A stretch of DNA of 64,000 bases from Bittarella massiliensis (ex Durand et al. 2017) (lineage in GTDB: Bacteria > Bacillota > Clostridia > Oscillospirales > Ruminococcaceae): the NCBI RefSeq assembly GCF_017566145.1, contig NZ_JABFCL010000009.1, positions 1 through 64,000 on the forward strand, written 5' to 3'. This document shows, in pieces, positions 1 to 7,740 of the stretch. The translations under genes were made by a program, and so were the position numbers. How positions within the stretch are numbered: the stretch's first letter is position 1; every line of letters begins with the position of its first letter. Below the pieces are notes generated by a model. That model had not been told where the DNA came from, ran no database searches, and saw only the letters and a list, made by a program, of their open reading frames with translations.

Positions 1-55
<55 letters not shown>

Positions 56-102
56 TAAAGCTGCTCTCTTTTTCTGCCAAGCAGTCAACTGCATCAATGA
101 TT

Positions 103-147
103 TAGGCGCATTCCGCCCGTTTTACAGCGGGCAGAATGCGCCTTTTT
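103..147 (+). terminator. Rho-independent terminator of an upstream gene
   Basis: The arm AGGCGCATTC-CGCCCG is followed by a short loop and the arm CGGGC-AGAATGCGCCT, then five T. It would end a plus-strand transcript entering from outside the window. Confidence 0.7.
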
Positions 148-200
148 GCGCAGACGGCTGGTCCCTATACGGGGAAAAGCAGAGAAAAGGAGGGTAAAAA

Positions 201-2009
201 ATGGAGACAAGCAACCAGAGGAAAAGACGCAGGTGCGGCAGGAATTGGTTTGCGGCGCTTGCTGTGGCGGCGCTCTTGTTGAGCATTCTTCCCACTGCCG
301 CCTTTGCGGCGGGGAGTTACCTCGTTTGGTTGAACGGTTCCTGGCTTGGCGAAGGCGAGACAACGGTCGGCGGTGGCAGGGTTATACTGGATGCGGAAAA
401 CAAGACGCTGACCATGGAAAACGTTGCCCTGGATTCATTTGTGTCCTTTGAGGCGGGGGAGGAATTCACCCTGATCGTCAAGGGGACAAACACCGTTGCA
501 CCGACAAGCGGCGAGGTGGGGATCACGACTGCGGAAGGCATGCCGAAGCTGAACATCCTGTTGGAGGAAGGGGCCTCTCTCACCATCACGGCGGACACGT
601 CGAATGCGATCTATGTGCGAAATGGCGGCCTGCGCGTTTCCGGTCCCGGCGCGTTGACGGCAAACTCTGTGGGCGGTTATCCCACGGTGTATGTCGCTGG
701 GGACACCGTGTTTGAAAATTCGACGGTCAATATCACCGGCGATCAGGTGGGGCTGTTTGTACAGGACCCGGATTGGACCGAGTCGTATTCCGTTGTGATG
801 CGCGGCGCTGCGGTGGACATCGACGTCACCGCCGGCACGACGCAGGCCGTTTACTGCTCCATGGGCGACATCACAATTGAGAACACAGTTTTGACCACAA
901 AGACAGAGGGGTGGAGCGACGAAAGCGAGGGATTCGGCCTGTATACAGATGACGGCTCGATCCTCATCAAAGGCGACGGGAGCAACGTTGTACACACCGG
1001 CGCCATCGGCTTTTTTGCCGACCAGATCACCGTCGAGGGCGGCAAGGTGGACGTCAAGACAGCGGACACTGCGCTGTGCGGATACAACGGGGTGAGCATC
1101 ACCGGCGGCGGGGTCAAGGCCGAGTCGACGATGAGCTATGCGATCCTCGGCACGAGGGGCCCCGTCTCCATCACCGGCGAAAAGACCGAGGTCACCGCGA
1201 TCACCGGCGCGGAGGACTATGCCGCCATCAGCAATGCGAACGCGCCGAACAACCCGGCCTTTGGCGACGGCGGTGTCCATCTCGATGCGAAGGTCACTGT
1301 CAAGGGCAAAAAGTTGATCGTCGGCGTGAAGAAAAACGCTGAGTCGGCCATCACCCTCGGCCCGAACTTTGAGATTGCCGGCGCGGCACTCAAAACCGAG
1401 GCGGTGAGCGCCACAAAATCCAAGACGTATTTTGTGGCTGCGGACGGCGGCAGCGAACTGACCGGTGAGGCTGTGGTCTGCAAGCACAGATTCGGCGGTG
1501 CGCCAAACTGGACGTGGTCGGCGGATCACACCTCGGCAACGGCTACCTTCCCCTGCATTGAAAGCGGCGACTACAGTGAGGTTTTGACCGCGGCGGTCAC
1601 CAGCAAGACGACGCCGGCGACCTGCACAGCGGCGGGAAAGACCGTTTACACGGCAGAGATCACCTTTCTCGGCACAAATTATTCCGATACCCGAGAGGTC
1701 CCCATAGCGATCGACAAAAACGCCCACGGCGAGATCGAGCTGAGGGGTGAGAGGGAGGCGACCTGTTCCGAGAAGGGGTACACCGGCGACAGAGTCTGCA
1801 AGGATTGCGGAGCGATCGTTGAGAAGGGCCAGGAGATCGAGTTGAAAGCGCATGTGTTTGTGGACGGCAGATGCACCGTCTGCGGCGCGGCTGAAAAACC
1901 GGACGATTCGGCCGACCGGCCCAAGGCGCAACCGATTCGCCGGAAACCGGAAGCGGCGGCAATGCCGTCTTTGGCGTTTCCCTCCTCTTTTTGGCGGGCG
2001 CTGTTCTGA
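201..2009 (+). CDS. secreted surface protein, C-terminal anchor out of frame
   Basis: The start ATG is preceded by AAAGGAGGG. Residues 1-36 form a signal peptide with a basic N-terminus, a hydrophobic core and an AFAAG cleavage site. Residues 37-440 are rich in short beta-strand-like repeats (ITVEGGKVDV, VSITGGGVKA), which suggests a right-handed beta-helix as in bacterial adhesins. The C-terminal part contains the TCTAAGKTVYTA and CSEKGYTGDRVCKDCG repeats with paired cysteines that are common in clostridial surface proteins. The last ~30 residues of this frame are Arg/Pro-rich and unlike the family. The expected SPETG anchor and membrane helix lie in another frame at 1920-2053, so one base appears to be missing near 1892-1922. 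The function is probably cell-surface binding; the ligand is unknown. Confidence 0.75.
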   Translation: METSNQRKRRRCGRNWFAALAVAALLLSILPTAAFAAGSYLVWLNGSWLGEGETTVGGGRVILDAENKTLTMENVALDSFVSFEAGEEFTLIVKGTNTVAPTSGEVGITTAEGMPKLNILLEEGASLTITADTSNAIYVRNGGLRVSGPGALTANSVGGYPTVYVAGDTVFENSTVNITGDQVGLFVQDPDWTESYSVVMRGAAVDIDVTAGTTQAVYCSMGDITIENTVLTTKTEGWSDESEGFGLYTDDGSILIKGDGSNVVHTGAIGFFADQITVEGGKVDVKTADTALCGYNGVSITGGGVKAESTMSYAILGTRGPVSITGEKTEVTAITGAEDYAAISNANAPNNPAFGDGGVHLDAKVTVKGKKLIVGVKKNAESAITLGPNFEIAGAALKTEAVSATKSKTYFVAADGGSELTGEAVVCKHRFGGAPNWTWSADHTSATATFPCIESGDYSEVLTAAVTSKTTPATCTAAGKTVYTAEITFLGTNYSDTREVPIAIDKNAHGEIELRGEREATCSEKGYTGDRVCKDCGAIVEKGQEIELKAHVFVDGRCTVCGAAEKPDDSADRPKAQPIRRKPEAAAMPSLAFPSSFWRALF

Positions 2010-2053
2010 CCGGCACAGCCATACACAACCGAAAGAGAAAATATAACCGCTAA
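1920..2053 (+). other. out-of-frame SPETG-like anchor of the preceding gene
   Basis: In the third plus frame this stretch reads ATDSPETGSGGNAV, then FGVSLLFLAGAVLTGTAI, then HNRKRKYNR and a TAA at 2051-2053. That is a sorting-type motif, a hydrophobic helix and a basic tail, the normal C-terminus for this protein type. Adding one C to the CCC run at 1920-1922, or one A to the A-run at 1893-1897, joins it to the upstream frame. Confidence 0.8.
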
Positions 2054-2060
2054 AAGGATT

Positions 2061-2091
2061 GGCGCCCTGTGGTGTGTTCCCACAGGGCGCC
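2061..2091 (+). terminator. hairpin just after the surface protein gene
   Basis: A 12-bp perfect stem (GGCGCCCTGTGG and its complement) has a 7-nt loop and begins 8 nt after the out-of-frame stop. The following T content is low, so it is a weak terminator or transcript-stabilising hairpin. Confidence 0.5.
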
Positions 2092-2139
2092 CTCTCTGTG
2101 TGCACTGCACAAAAATGGCCGCGGCGGTTGAAGCGGTAC

Positions 2140-2182
2140 CAAAAATGCACGGCAGAGAACGCGTCTCTGCCGTGCATTTTTT
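2140..2182. terminator. bidirectional Rho-independent terminator
   Basis: A near-perfect palindrome pairs AAAAATGCACGGCAGAGA with its complement around a 5-nt loop. An A-run on one side and a T6 run on the other let it work on both strands, between the plus-strand surface gene and the minus-strand peptidase. Confidence 0.8.
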
Positions 2183-2387
2183 GGACAGATATGGGGGGCG
2201 GCAAAACCAACAGACCTTTCTGTTTGCGGCTGTTTGGGAAAACAGACGGCCCGCTTGCCAAGGCCGGGATGAGCGGGGAAAAGGGAAGGACAGGCAAATC
2301 CGCTTTTCCCTCTTTCAACCCGTTCCAAACAAATCAAAAGGCGATCTGGGCGGGCTTGGACGACAGGCCGCCCTTTCTTCTTTATTC

Positions 2388-2419
2388 CCGCAAAAGGCGG
2401 TCTAGTTGGCCTTTTGCGG
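2388..2419 (-). repeat. inverted repeat downstream of the M20 gene
   Basis: CCGCAAAAGGC pairs with GCCTTTTGCGG across a 10-nt loop, about 30 bp past the stop of the minus-strand peptidase. It lacks a flanking T-run, so terminator function is uncertain. The rest of 2183-2451 shows no gene. Confidence 0.4.
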
Positions 2420-2451
2420 CAGGGAGCACCCGCCCCTTGAAAAGGGGGAGA

Positions 2452-3774
2452 TCACTCCCCCACGAACGCCCGCCAGAACTGGAGATAGCTCTCCTTGGTG
2501 TACTTGGGGACGAAGTTCTCCTTGACCCGCAGGGCCTCTGCCGCCCCGTCCCAGAGCAGGTCGACGGCGGTGGCGGCCATCATCTTGGCGGGGAGGATGT
2601 AGGCCATCTCCTCGTCGCAGATGGCAAAGTCCTTGGCGTGGGCATTGCCGCAAAATCCCCCCGCCACCGGGTGGATGGCCGGGATCACATGGCTGAGATC
2701 GCCCATGTCCGACGAGCCGGCCCCCATTTTGGGGCCCACGGTGGCGTCGATGACCTGCTCCTCCCCCAGCAGGGCGCGGGCATTTTTCAAAAACACCCGG
2801 TCCAGGTCGGGGTTTTGCCGCATGGGCAGGTAGCCGGGCAGCTCTTTGATCTCGCACCGGGCCCCCACGGCGTAGGCCCCCGCCTCCAGGGCGCGGTTGA
2901 CCTTGGCGCTGGCCGCCACCACCGCGTCGGTGTCCATCCCTCGGACATAGGTTTCGATGCGCACGTCGGCGGGGACGATGTTGACCAGGTCGCCCCCCTT
3001 GGTGATGATGGGGTGTACCCGGATGCCGTCGTCGTCTTTAAAGGTCTCCCGCTGGGCGTTGATGGCCATCAGCCCCAACATGGCGGCGTTGAGGGCGTTG
3101 ACCCCGTTTTCCGGCTCCACCCCGGCGTGGGCCTCCTTGCCGGTGTACTGCACGATCTTCCCCACAAAGCCGGAGGAGGGGGCCCCCACCACCGACGAGC
3201 GGACGTTGGGGGAACAGTAGGAGTGGACCATCATCGCCATGTCCACATCGTCAAAGGCGCCCTCGGCGATCAGCTGTTGCTTGCCGCCCACAAATTCCAC
3301 CCTGCCCTCGTCCCGCAGTTTTTGGCGGTACTCCAGCTCCACAAACTCCTCGGCGGGGACGGCCAGGAAGGCCAGGTCCCCGTCCAGCTGTTCCATCGCC
3401 CCTGAGAGGCAAAGGCCCATGGCCGCCCCCAGCATGGCGGCGATCTGGGCGTTGTGGCCGCAGGCGTGGGCCGCGCCGGAGCGCTCGTCGGCAAAGGGAT
3501 GGGTGGGGGAGACCACCGCGTCCAGTTCCCCCAGCAGGGCCACGCAGGCCCGGTGGTCCCGCCCGGCGGCCCGGGCCTTGACCCCGGTGATCCCCAGCCC
3601 GGTCTGGTAGGGGAGACCCAGCTCGGAAAAGACCGACTGCACCAATTCGCTGGCAAAGTGCTCTTTATATCCCAGCTCAGGGTGGGCGAAGATGGCCCTG
3701 CCCGCCTCGATGATCCGCTCCCGGTTCTCGTCAATGGTTTTGAATACCCGCTCTTTCAGCGCCCTGTTGTCCAT
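2452..3774 (-). CDS. M20 family metallopeptidase / amidohydrolase
   Basis: This 440-residue protein belongs to the M20 zinc-dependent amidohydrolases, close to the AbgB/p-aminobenzoyl-glutamate hydrolase and indole-acetyl-amino-acid hydrolase groups. AHACGHNAQ carries the metal-binding His. VPAEEFVELEYR holds the catalytic Glu pair. AHAGVEPENGVNALNAA lies in the dimerisation lid domain. The ATG at 3774 is preceded by AAGGAGGGCGCACCC, which rules out the longer reading. It has no signal peptide, so it is cytoplasmic. It probably hydrolyses an amide bond in a small peptide or N-acyl amino acid; the substrate cannot be read from sequence. A close paralog lies at 8598-9923 on the same strand. Confidence 0.9.
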   Translation of the reverse strand: MDNRALKERVFKTIDENRERIIEAGRAIFAHPELGYKEHFASELVQSVFSELGLPYQTGLGITGVKARAAGRDHRACVALLGELDAVVSPTHPFADERSGAAHACGHNAQIAAMLGAAMGLCLSGAMEQLDGDLAFLAVPAEEFVELEYRQKLRDEGRVEFVGGKQQLIAEGAFDDVDMAMMVHSYCSPNVRSSVVGAPSSGFVGKIVQYTGKEAHAGVEPENGVNALNAAMLGLMAINAQRETFKDDDGIRVHPIITKGGDLVNIVPADVRIETYVRGMDTDAVVAASAKVNRALEAGAYAVGARCEIKELPGYLPMRQNPDLDRVFLKNARALLGEEQVIDATVGPKMGAGSSDMGDLSHVIPAIHPVAGGFCGNAHAKDFAICDEEMAYILPAKMMAATAVDLLWDGAAEALRVKENFVPKYTKESYLQFWRAFVGE

Positions 3775-3838
3775 GGGTGCGCCCTCCTTGTAAAATGGCG
3801 GCAGCTGCAATTGACCACTGCCTCCTTGATGCCCCTCT

Positions 3839-3867
3839 ATGATACCGCGTTTTGCGGGTGGGAGCAA
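3839..3867 (-). promoter_or_regulatory. sigma-A-type promoter for the M20 gene
   Basis: On the minus strand TTGCTC and TATCAT are separated by 17 nt, about 65 nt upstream of the start codon. Confidence 0.5.
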
Positions 3868-4032
3868 GGAGCAAGCGGAAAGCGGCGGTTAAGAAAGAGA
3901 GAACAGGGCACTGTCAATCGGATGAACTTTATCGTATTTTCGAGAAAAGAAGTGAAAATCGGTGCTTTTGAAATTTTATTTGAAAAGAATCCGCCAATTT
4001 GTCTTATAAAGGAGATATTCGGGGGATTTTTA

Positions 4033-4061
4033 TTGACGGGGACCTGAGGGGTCGATATAAT
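4033..4061 (+). promoter_or_regulatory. strong sigma-A promoter of the agr-like operon
   Basis: TTGACG and a perfect TATAAT are spaced by 17 nt, about 50 nt upstream of the first gene of the DUF5317-agrB-agrD cluster. The sequence just upstream (3900-4030) is unusually AT-rich for this genome and contains no gene. Confidence 0.8.
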
Positions 4062-4112
4062 GGGAGGGTAAGAAATGCAGAGCCGGCTGGCGCCGGGGAA
4101 AGGCGGGGTGGC

Positions 4113-4670
4113 GTGATCGAGACCATTCTTCTCGCCGTTTGGTGGGCCCGGCACAAGGGCTATTCCCTGGCCGGCCTCAAGCGGGCGAAACTCCTCTACC
4201 CCGCCTATCTGTTGGAACTTGGCACCATTGCCTTTCAGGTCTGTGTCTTCTGCGGGGTCTACACCTTCATTCCCTACGCCCCCATCCTCAAGACCAGCTA
4301 CATGCTGGCCCTGGCCCTCCCCCTCATCGGCTACCGGCTCTGGGACGCGGGGCTGTTGAGCGCCGGGTGCGTCTTTCTGGGCAGCTTTCTCAACAACCTG
4401 GTCATGGGCCTCAACGGGGGGAAGATGCCGGTCTTTCCCACCCTCTCCTACCTGACGGGATATGTCAACAGCCGCAACCTCAACTTAGGGGGCGGCATCC
4501 ACGTATTGGGTGATGGCGCCACCCGCCTAAAGGTGCTCGCAGACTACATCGACATCGGTTACAGCGTGCTTAGCATCGGGGATGTGCTGGTGCGGGTGAT
4601 GGGCTTTTTGGCCGTCTACGCGACCCTGCGCCACTTTTCGCAGAGGGCTGCCTCAAAGGAGTTGGGATAG
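4113..4670 (+). CDS. DUF5317 family membrane protein
   Basis: This protein of about 185 residues has four to five hydrophobic segments. The family signature is visible as FLGSFLNNLVMGLNGGKMPV followed near the C-terminus by LADYIDIGYSVLSIGDVL. The GTG at 4113 is chosen because it follows GAAAGGCGGGG and lies downstream of the promoter at 4033-4061; a longer reading would start upstream of the transcription start. DUF5317 has no assigned function but, from general knowledge, recurs near AgrB/AgrD and HD-GYP genes in Firmicutes. Its stop codon touches the next ATG, so the two are translationally coupled. Confidence 0.8.
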   Translation: MIETILLAVWWARHKGYSLAGLKRAKLLYPAYLLELGTIAFQVCVFCGVYTFIPYAPILKTSYMLALALPLIGYRLWDAGLLSAGCVFLGSFLNNLVMGLNGGKMPVFPTLSYLTGYVNSRNLNLGGGIHVLGDGATRLKVLADYIDIGYSVLSIGDVLVRVMGFLAVYATLRHFSQRAASKELG

Positions 4671-5135
4671 ATGATTTTTTTGTTGGAACTCTTGCTGCGG
4701 GACATCCCGGAGGTGCTGCTGCTCCTCTTCGGGCTCTCCGTCTTTGCTGGCCGCCCGGTGGAGAAGCGGCGGTACTTCCTCTCTGCCGGGGTGCTGGTGA
4801 TCACCACCATCCTCACCCGGGCCCTCCCCTTAAACAACGGCGTCTACATCCTCCTCAACGTCATCGTTCTCATCTCCCTGGCCACCTATCTCTGCAAGAT
4901 CGACCTGCTCACCTCCATCAAATCCAGCTTGATCGTCACCCTGATCTTGGCCCTGTTGGAGGCGGTCAACGTCTTTCTCCTTCAACTCTTCTTCCACGGC
5001 GACCTGGGGGCGATCTTTGAAAACCGCCTCTACAAGACCGTTGCCGGCCTGCCCACCGTGCTGCTGATGGCGGCGGTTCTGCTGGGCGCCTACGGCCTTA
5101 AAAAAAAGCGGGCCGAGCGCCCCCGGCAGGACTGA
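4671..5135 (+). CDS. small membrane protein resembling an AgrC-type sensor half
   Basis: The 154-residue product is almost entirely hydrophobic, with four to five predicted membrane helices and a short basic tail (KKKRAERPRQD). The pattern of helices resembles the N-terminal sensory half of AgrC/GHKL histidine kinases, but no DHp or ATPase domain follows. The ATG at 4671 directly follows the upstream stop and has AAAGGAG about 10 nt before it. It sits between the DUF5317 gene and agrB in one transcription unit. A role as peptide sensor or accessory membrane subunit is inference from position and topology only. Confidence 0.6.
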   Translation: MIFLLELLLRDIPEVLLLLFGLSVFAGRPVEKRRYFLSAGVLVITTILTRALPLNNGVYILLNVIVLISLATYLCKIDLLTSIKSSLIVTLILALLEAVNVFLLQLFFHGDLGAIFENRLYKTVAGLPTVLLMAAVLLGAYGLKKKRAERPRQD

Positions 5136-5138
5136 CCG

Positions 5139-5780
5139 ATGGGCTGGCTGGAAGGGGTCGCCCACCGGGCAGCCGGGCGGGTGGGCGTCGCTCTGGCTTA
5201 CCCGCAGGAGCGGGTGGAGGTGCTGGCCTACGGCTTTTTCGGCCTCTTTCAGACGGCGCTTCTCCTGCTGGCGGTGGGCGCGCTGGGGGCTTTGAGCGGC
5301 TGCCCGCTGGAGGCGCTGACCGCCCTGGCCGGCGGCTCCCTGTTGCGCCGGCTCTGCGGCGGCGCCCACGCTTCCAGCCCCCTTCTCTGCGGGGCGGTGA
5401 GCACCCTCTCCTGCTGGGGGATGGCTCTCCTCTCCGGCTGGGCCCTGTCCCTGTCCCGCCCGCTCTGGCTGGCGGGGGCGGCGGCCCTCTCGCTCCTCTC
5501 CATCCTGGCGATTTCTCTCTGGGCGCCGGTGGATCACCCCAACAAGCGGCTGCGGGATGCGCAGCTGCGGGCCGCCTTTCGCAGGCGGGGGGTGGCCCTG
5601 GCCTCCCTTTTGGCAGCCCTCTCCCTGGCCGGCGGCCTTGCCGGCGGCAGGTGGAGGAGTTGCGGAGGCGCCCTCTGCCTGGCCATTTTCTGGCAGGCGG
5701 CTGCCCTCACTCCAGCCGCGGTGCGGCTGACAAAGCGCCGGCAAGGGCCACTGTGCCGGCAGGGAAAGGAGGTGACATGA
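5139..5780 (+). CDS. agrB: AgrB-family autoinducer-processing protease
   Basis: AgrB is a membrane cysteine endopeptidase that cleaves the C-terminus of the AgrD prepeptide and forms the thiolactone ring. The 213-residue product has five or six hydrophobic segments and the core motif GGAHASSPLLC. His77 and Cys84 match, in both identity and numbering, the catalytic pair known for Staphylococcus aureus AgrB. It starts 3 nt after the preceding gene and ends 1 nt before the agrD GTG. No agrC kinase or agrA regulator gene follows; the next gene encodes a GGDEF/HD-GYP protein. Expression is presumably from the promoter at 4033. Confidence 0.9.
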   Translation: MGWLEGVAHRAAGRVGVALAYPQERVEVLAYGFFGLFQTALLLLAVGALGALSGCPLEALTALAGGSLLRRLCGGAHASSPLLCGAVSTLSCWGMALLSGWALSLSRPLWLAGAAALSLLSILAISLWAPVDHPNKRLRDAQLRAAFRRRGVALASLLAALSLAGGLAGGRWRSCGGALCLAIFWQAAALTPAAVRLTKRRQGPLCRQGKEVT

Positions 5781-5781
5781 C

Positions 5782-5907
5782 GTGAAAGGGAAGAAGTGGT
5801 ATGCAGCGCTGGCGGCGCTGGCAACTGCTGCCGCGGCCCTGATGGCCTCTTCGGCTTGCCTGTGGTTTTTTTACCAGCCGAAGGAACCCGATTGCCTGAA
5901 CAAGTAA
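5782..5907 (+). CDS. agrD: AgrD-like cyclic thiolactone autoinducer precursor
   Basis: This 41-codon gene starts with GTG, preceded by AAAGGAGGTGACATGAC. It encodes an amphipathic/hydrophobic N-terminal leader (residues 1-22), a core SSACLWFF (23-30) and the charged C-terminal recognition tail YQPKEPDCLNK, the standard AgrD layout. Ring closure between the Cys26 side chain and the carboxyl of Phe30 would give a five-residue thiolactone C-L-W-F-F. From memory the Clostridium perfringens signal has the very similar core CLWFT. It is cleaved by the adjacent AgrB and ends just before a strong terminator. The exact processing sites are inference. Confidence 0.9.
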   Translation: MKGKKWYAALAALATAAAALMASSACLWFFYQPKEPDCLNK

Positions 5908-5925
5908 GACGGCAGGGACTGCGCA

Positions 5926-5959
5926 CTGCAAAAAAGAGCCGAAAGGCTCTTTTTTGCAG
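5926..5959. terminator. terminator ending the agr-like operon
   Basis: A 15-bp perfect stem with a GAAA tetraloop (CTGCAAAAAAGAGCC and its complement) contains a T6 run. It separates agrD from the promoter of the next gene 12 nt downstream. Confidence 0.85.
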
Positions 5960-5970
5960 TGAAGCTATCC

Positions 5971-5999
5971 TTGACAGGGTCACGAATCGGTCATACAAT
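5971..5999 (+). promoter_or_regulatory. promoter of the GGDEF/HD-GYP gene
   Basis: TTGACA and TACAAT are separated by 17 nt. This places the transcription start near 6006, so the ATG at 6076 is favoured over any upstream start. Confidence 0.8.
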
Positions 6000-6075
6000 C
6001 GAGAGAGTGGTGACAAAAAGCGACAGGTGTTCGGGCGGCTTGCACGCCTGGGCGGAAAGGGGGGCGGATACAAGA

Positions 6076-7740
6076 ATGACAGCCAAAAAGACAGATCGCC
6101 TCAACATACAGGATTTTCTGTTTTCAGTTCGGTTGCTCTCCCTCTTCTTTGCTGCCATCGCCTTTTTGCAGTTTGCCTACTGGCAGGTAGAGACGGGGGC
6201 GGAGTTTGCCTCCTATGTGTGGTATGTGCCCCTGGCGGCCATCGCCATCGCCGCGGCCATCTACCTCTGCCTCTTCAACCTGCGCCGGGCCACCAAGCGG
6301 CAGCAGCGCTGGGGCAAGGCGCTGGAGTGCGGGCTGATGCTGGGGGTGTTCTTCTTCGCCATCGCCGTCACCGGCCTCTGGGAGAGCCAGTACAAAATCC
6401 TCTTCCTCTTCCTCATCATCAGCTATACCTTTGAGTCGGGGATGCGCATTGGCCTGGGGCTGGCGGCCTTTTCCTCCCTGGCGATCCTGGCCATCGACGC
6501 GATCTGGGCCCCCACCCAGGGCGGGGTCAACCTGCAGATGCAAAACGACCTGCTCCTCTGCGGCGCCTTCATTGTCACCGCCTGGGCGCTGGGCTTTTAC
6601 ACCCAGGTCCGGCAGGAGTACATCGCCAGCCTGGAGAAGCAGGTGCGGGTGGACGGACTCACCGGCCTTCTCAACCACCGCAGTTTTTACGACGCGGTGC
6701 AGGCGAGCTTTGAGGAGGCGGTGAAGGGGGATCGGCCCCTCTCCCTCATCTTTGCCGACGTGGACTACTTTAAGACCTACAACGACTGCCACGGGCACCA
6801 GGCCGGCGACGCGGCGCTGGTGGCCCTGGCGGGTATTTTCACCCAGTTGCTGGGGGAGGGGGCGCAGATCTTCCGCTACGGCGGGGAGGAGTTCTCCCTC
6901 CTCCTGCCGGGGATGGGGGAGGAGGGGGCCCACGCCCTGGCCGAGCGGCTCCGCACCGCGGTGGAGGGGCACCCCTTCCCCGGGGAGGAGGTGCTGCCCG
7001 GCGGGCAGCTGACGATCTCCTGTGGAGTGGCCGCCCGCACCCCCCAACAGGGGGACTACAAGGAGCTGGTGCACAGCGGGGACGACGCCCTCTACCGGGC
7101 CAAGTTCTTCCGCAAAAACCGGGTGGAGGTCTATGTCTCGCTGCTGGAGCAGTTCCCCCGGGAGGGGAGCGAGGGGGTGGAGGAGGCCCTGGCCTCCATC
7201 AAGGCCCTCATCGCCGTGGTCAACTCCAGGGACATGTACACCTTCGGCCACACCGAGCGGGTGGTCTACTACGCCGACATGATGGCCCGGCAGCTGGCCC
7301 TCCCGCCGGAGGAGGCGGGGCAGTTGGTCTACGCCGCCTATGTTCACGACGTGGGGAAGATCAACATCCCCAAAGAGGTGCTGCTCAAGCCCATCGGCCT
7401 CACCGACGAGGAGTGGGGGGAGATGAAGCGCCACCCTGAGGAGGGGGCCTACATCCTGCAAAACCTGCCCAGTTTGGCCTTTACCGCCGAACTGGTTCGC
7501 CACCACCACGAGCGCTACGACGGCAGCGGCTACCCCGACGGCCTGAAGGGGGAGGAGATCCCCTACCTGTCGCGGGTGCTCACCCTGGTGGACAGCTTTG
7601 ACGCCATCCTCTCGGACCGGCCCTACAAAAAGGGGCGCACCTTTGAGGAGGGGATCGTGGAACTTGTGCGCTGCCGGGGCACCCAGTTCGACCCGGCGCT
7701 CACCGACCGGTTCATCGAGGCCCTGCGCACTGTGCGCTGA
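6076..7740 (+). CDS. membrane GGDEF and HD-GYP protein (c-di-GMP turnover)
   Basis: The ~554-residue protein has about six N-terminal membrane helices (residues 10-180), a GGDEF domain and an HD-GYP domain. The GGDEF domain contains FADVDYFKTYND and the intact active-site motif RYGGEEFSLL, so it should make c-di-GMP from GTP. The HD-GYP domain contains FGHTERV, YVHDVGK and HHHERYDGSGYPDGL, so it should hydrolyse c-di-GMP. Both activities may exist in one protein. The start at 6076 lies downstream of its own promoter. Its position directly after agrD suggests it may respond to the peptide signal. The convergent acetyltransferase gene overlaps its last 118 nt. Confidence 0.93.
   Translation: MTAKKTDRLNIQDFLFSVRLLSLFFAAIAFLQFAYWQVETGAEFASYVWYVPLAAIAIAAAIYLCLFNLRRATKRQQRWGKALECGLMLGVFFFAIAVTGLWESQYKILFLFLIISYTFESGMRIGLGLAAFSSLAILAIDAIWAPTQGGVNLQMQNDLLLCGAFIVTAWALGFYTQVRQEYIASLEKQVRVDGLTGLLNHRSFYDAVQASFEEAVKGDRPLSLIFADVDYFKTYNDCHGHQAGDAALVALAGIFTQLLGEGAQIFRYGGEEFSLLLPGMGEEGAHALAERLRTAVEGHPFPGEEVLPGGQLTISCGVAARTPQQGDYKELVHSGDDALYRAKFFRKNRVEVYVSLLEQFPREGSEGVEEALASIKALIAVVNSRDMYTFGHTERVVYYADMMARQLALPPEEAGQLVYAAYVHDVGKINIPKEVLLKPIGLTDEEWGEMKRHPEEGAYILQNLPSLAFTAELVRHHHERYDGSGYPDGLKGEEIPYLSRVLTLVDSFDAILSDRPYKKGRTFEEGIVELVRCRGTQFDPALTDRFIEALRTVR

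Noticed and set aside
435-2318. Long minus-strand open frame antisense to the surface protein
   Set aside because: It has no ribosome-binding site or domain, and its Arg/Gly/His-rich composition is typical of a GC-rich shadow frame.
5959-6075. Upstream start for the GGDEF/HD-GYP protein
   Set aside because: It would begin inside the terminator and upstream of the promoter at 5971-5999.
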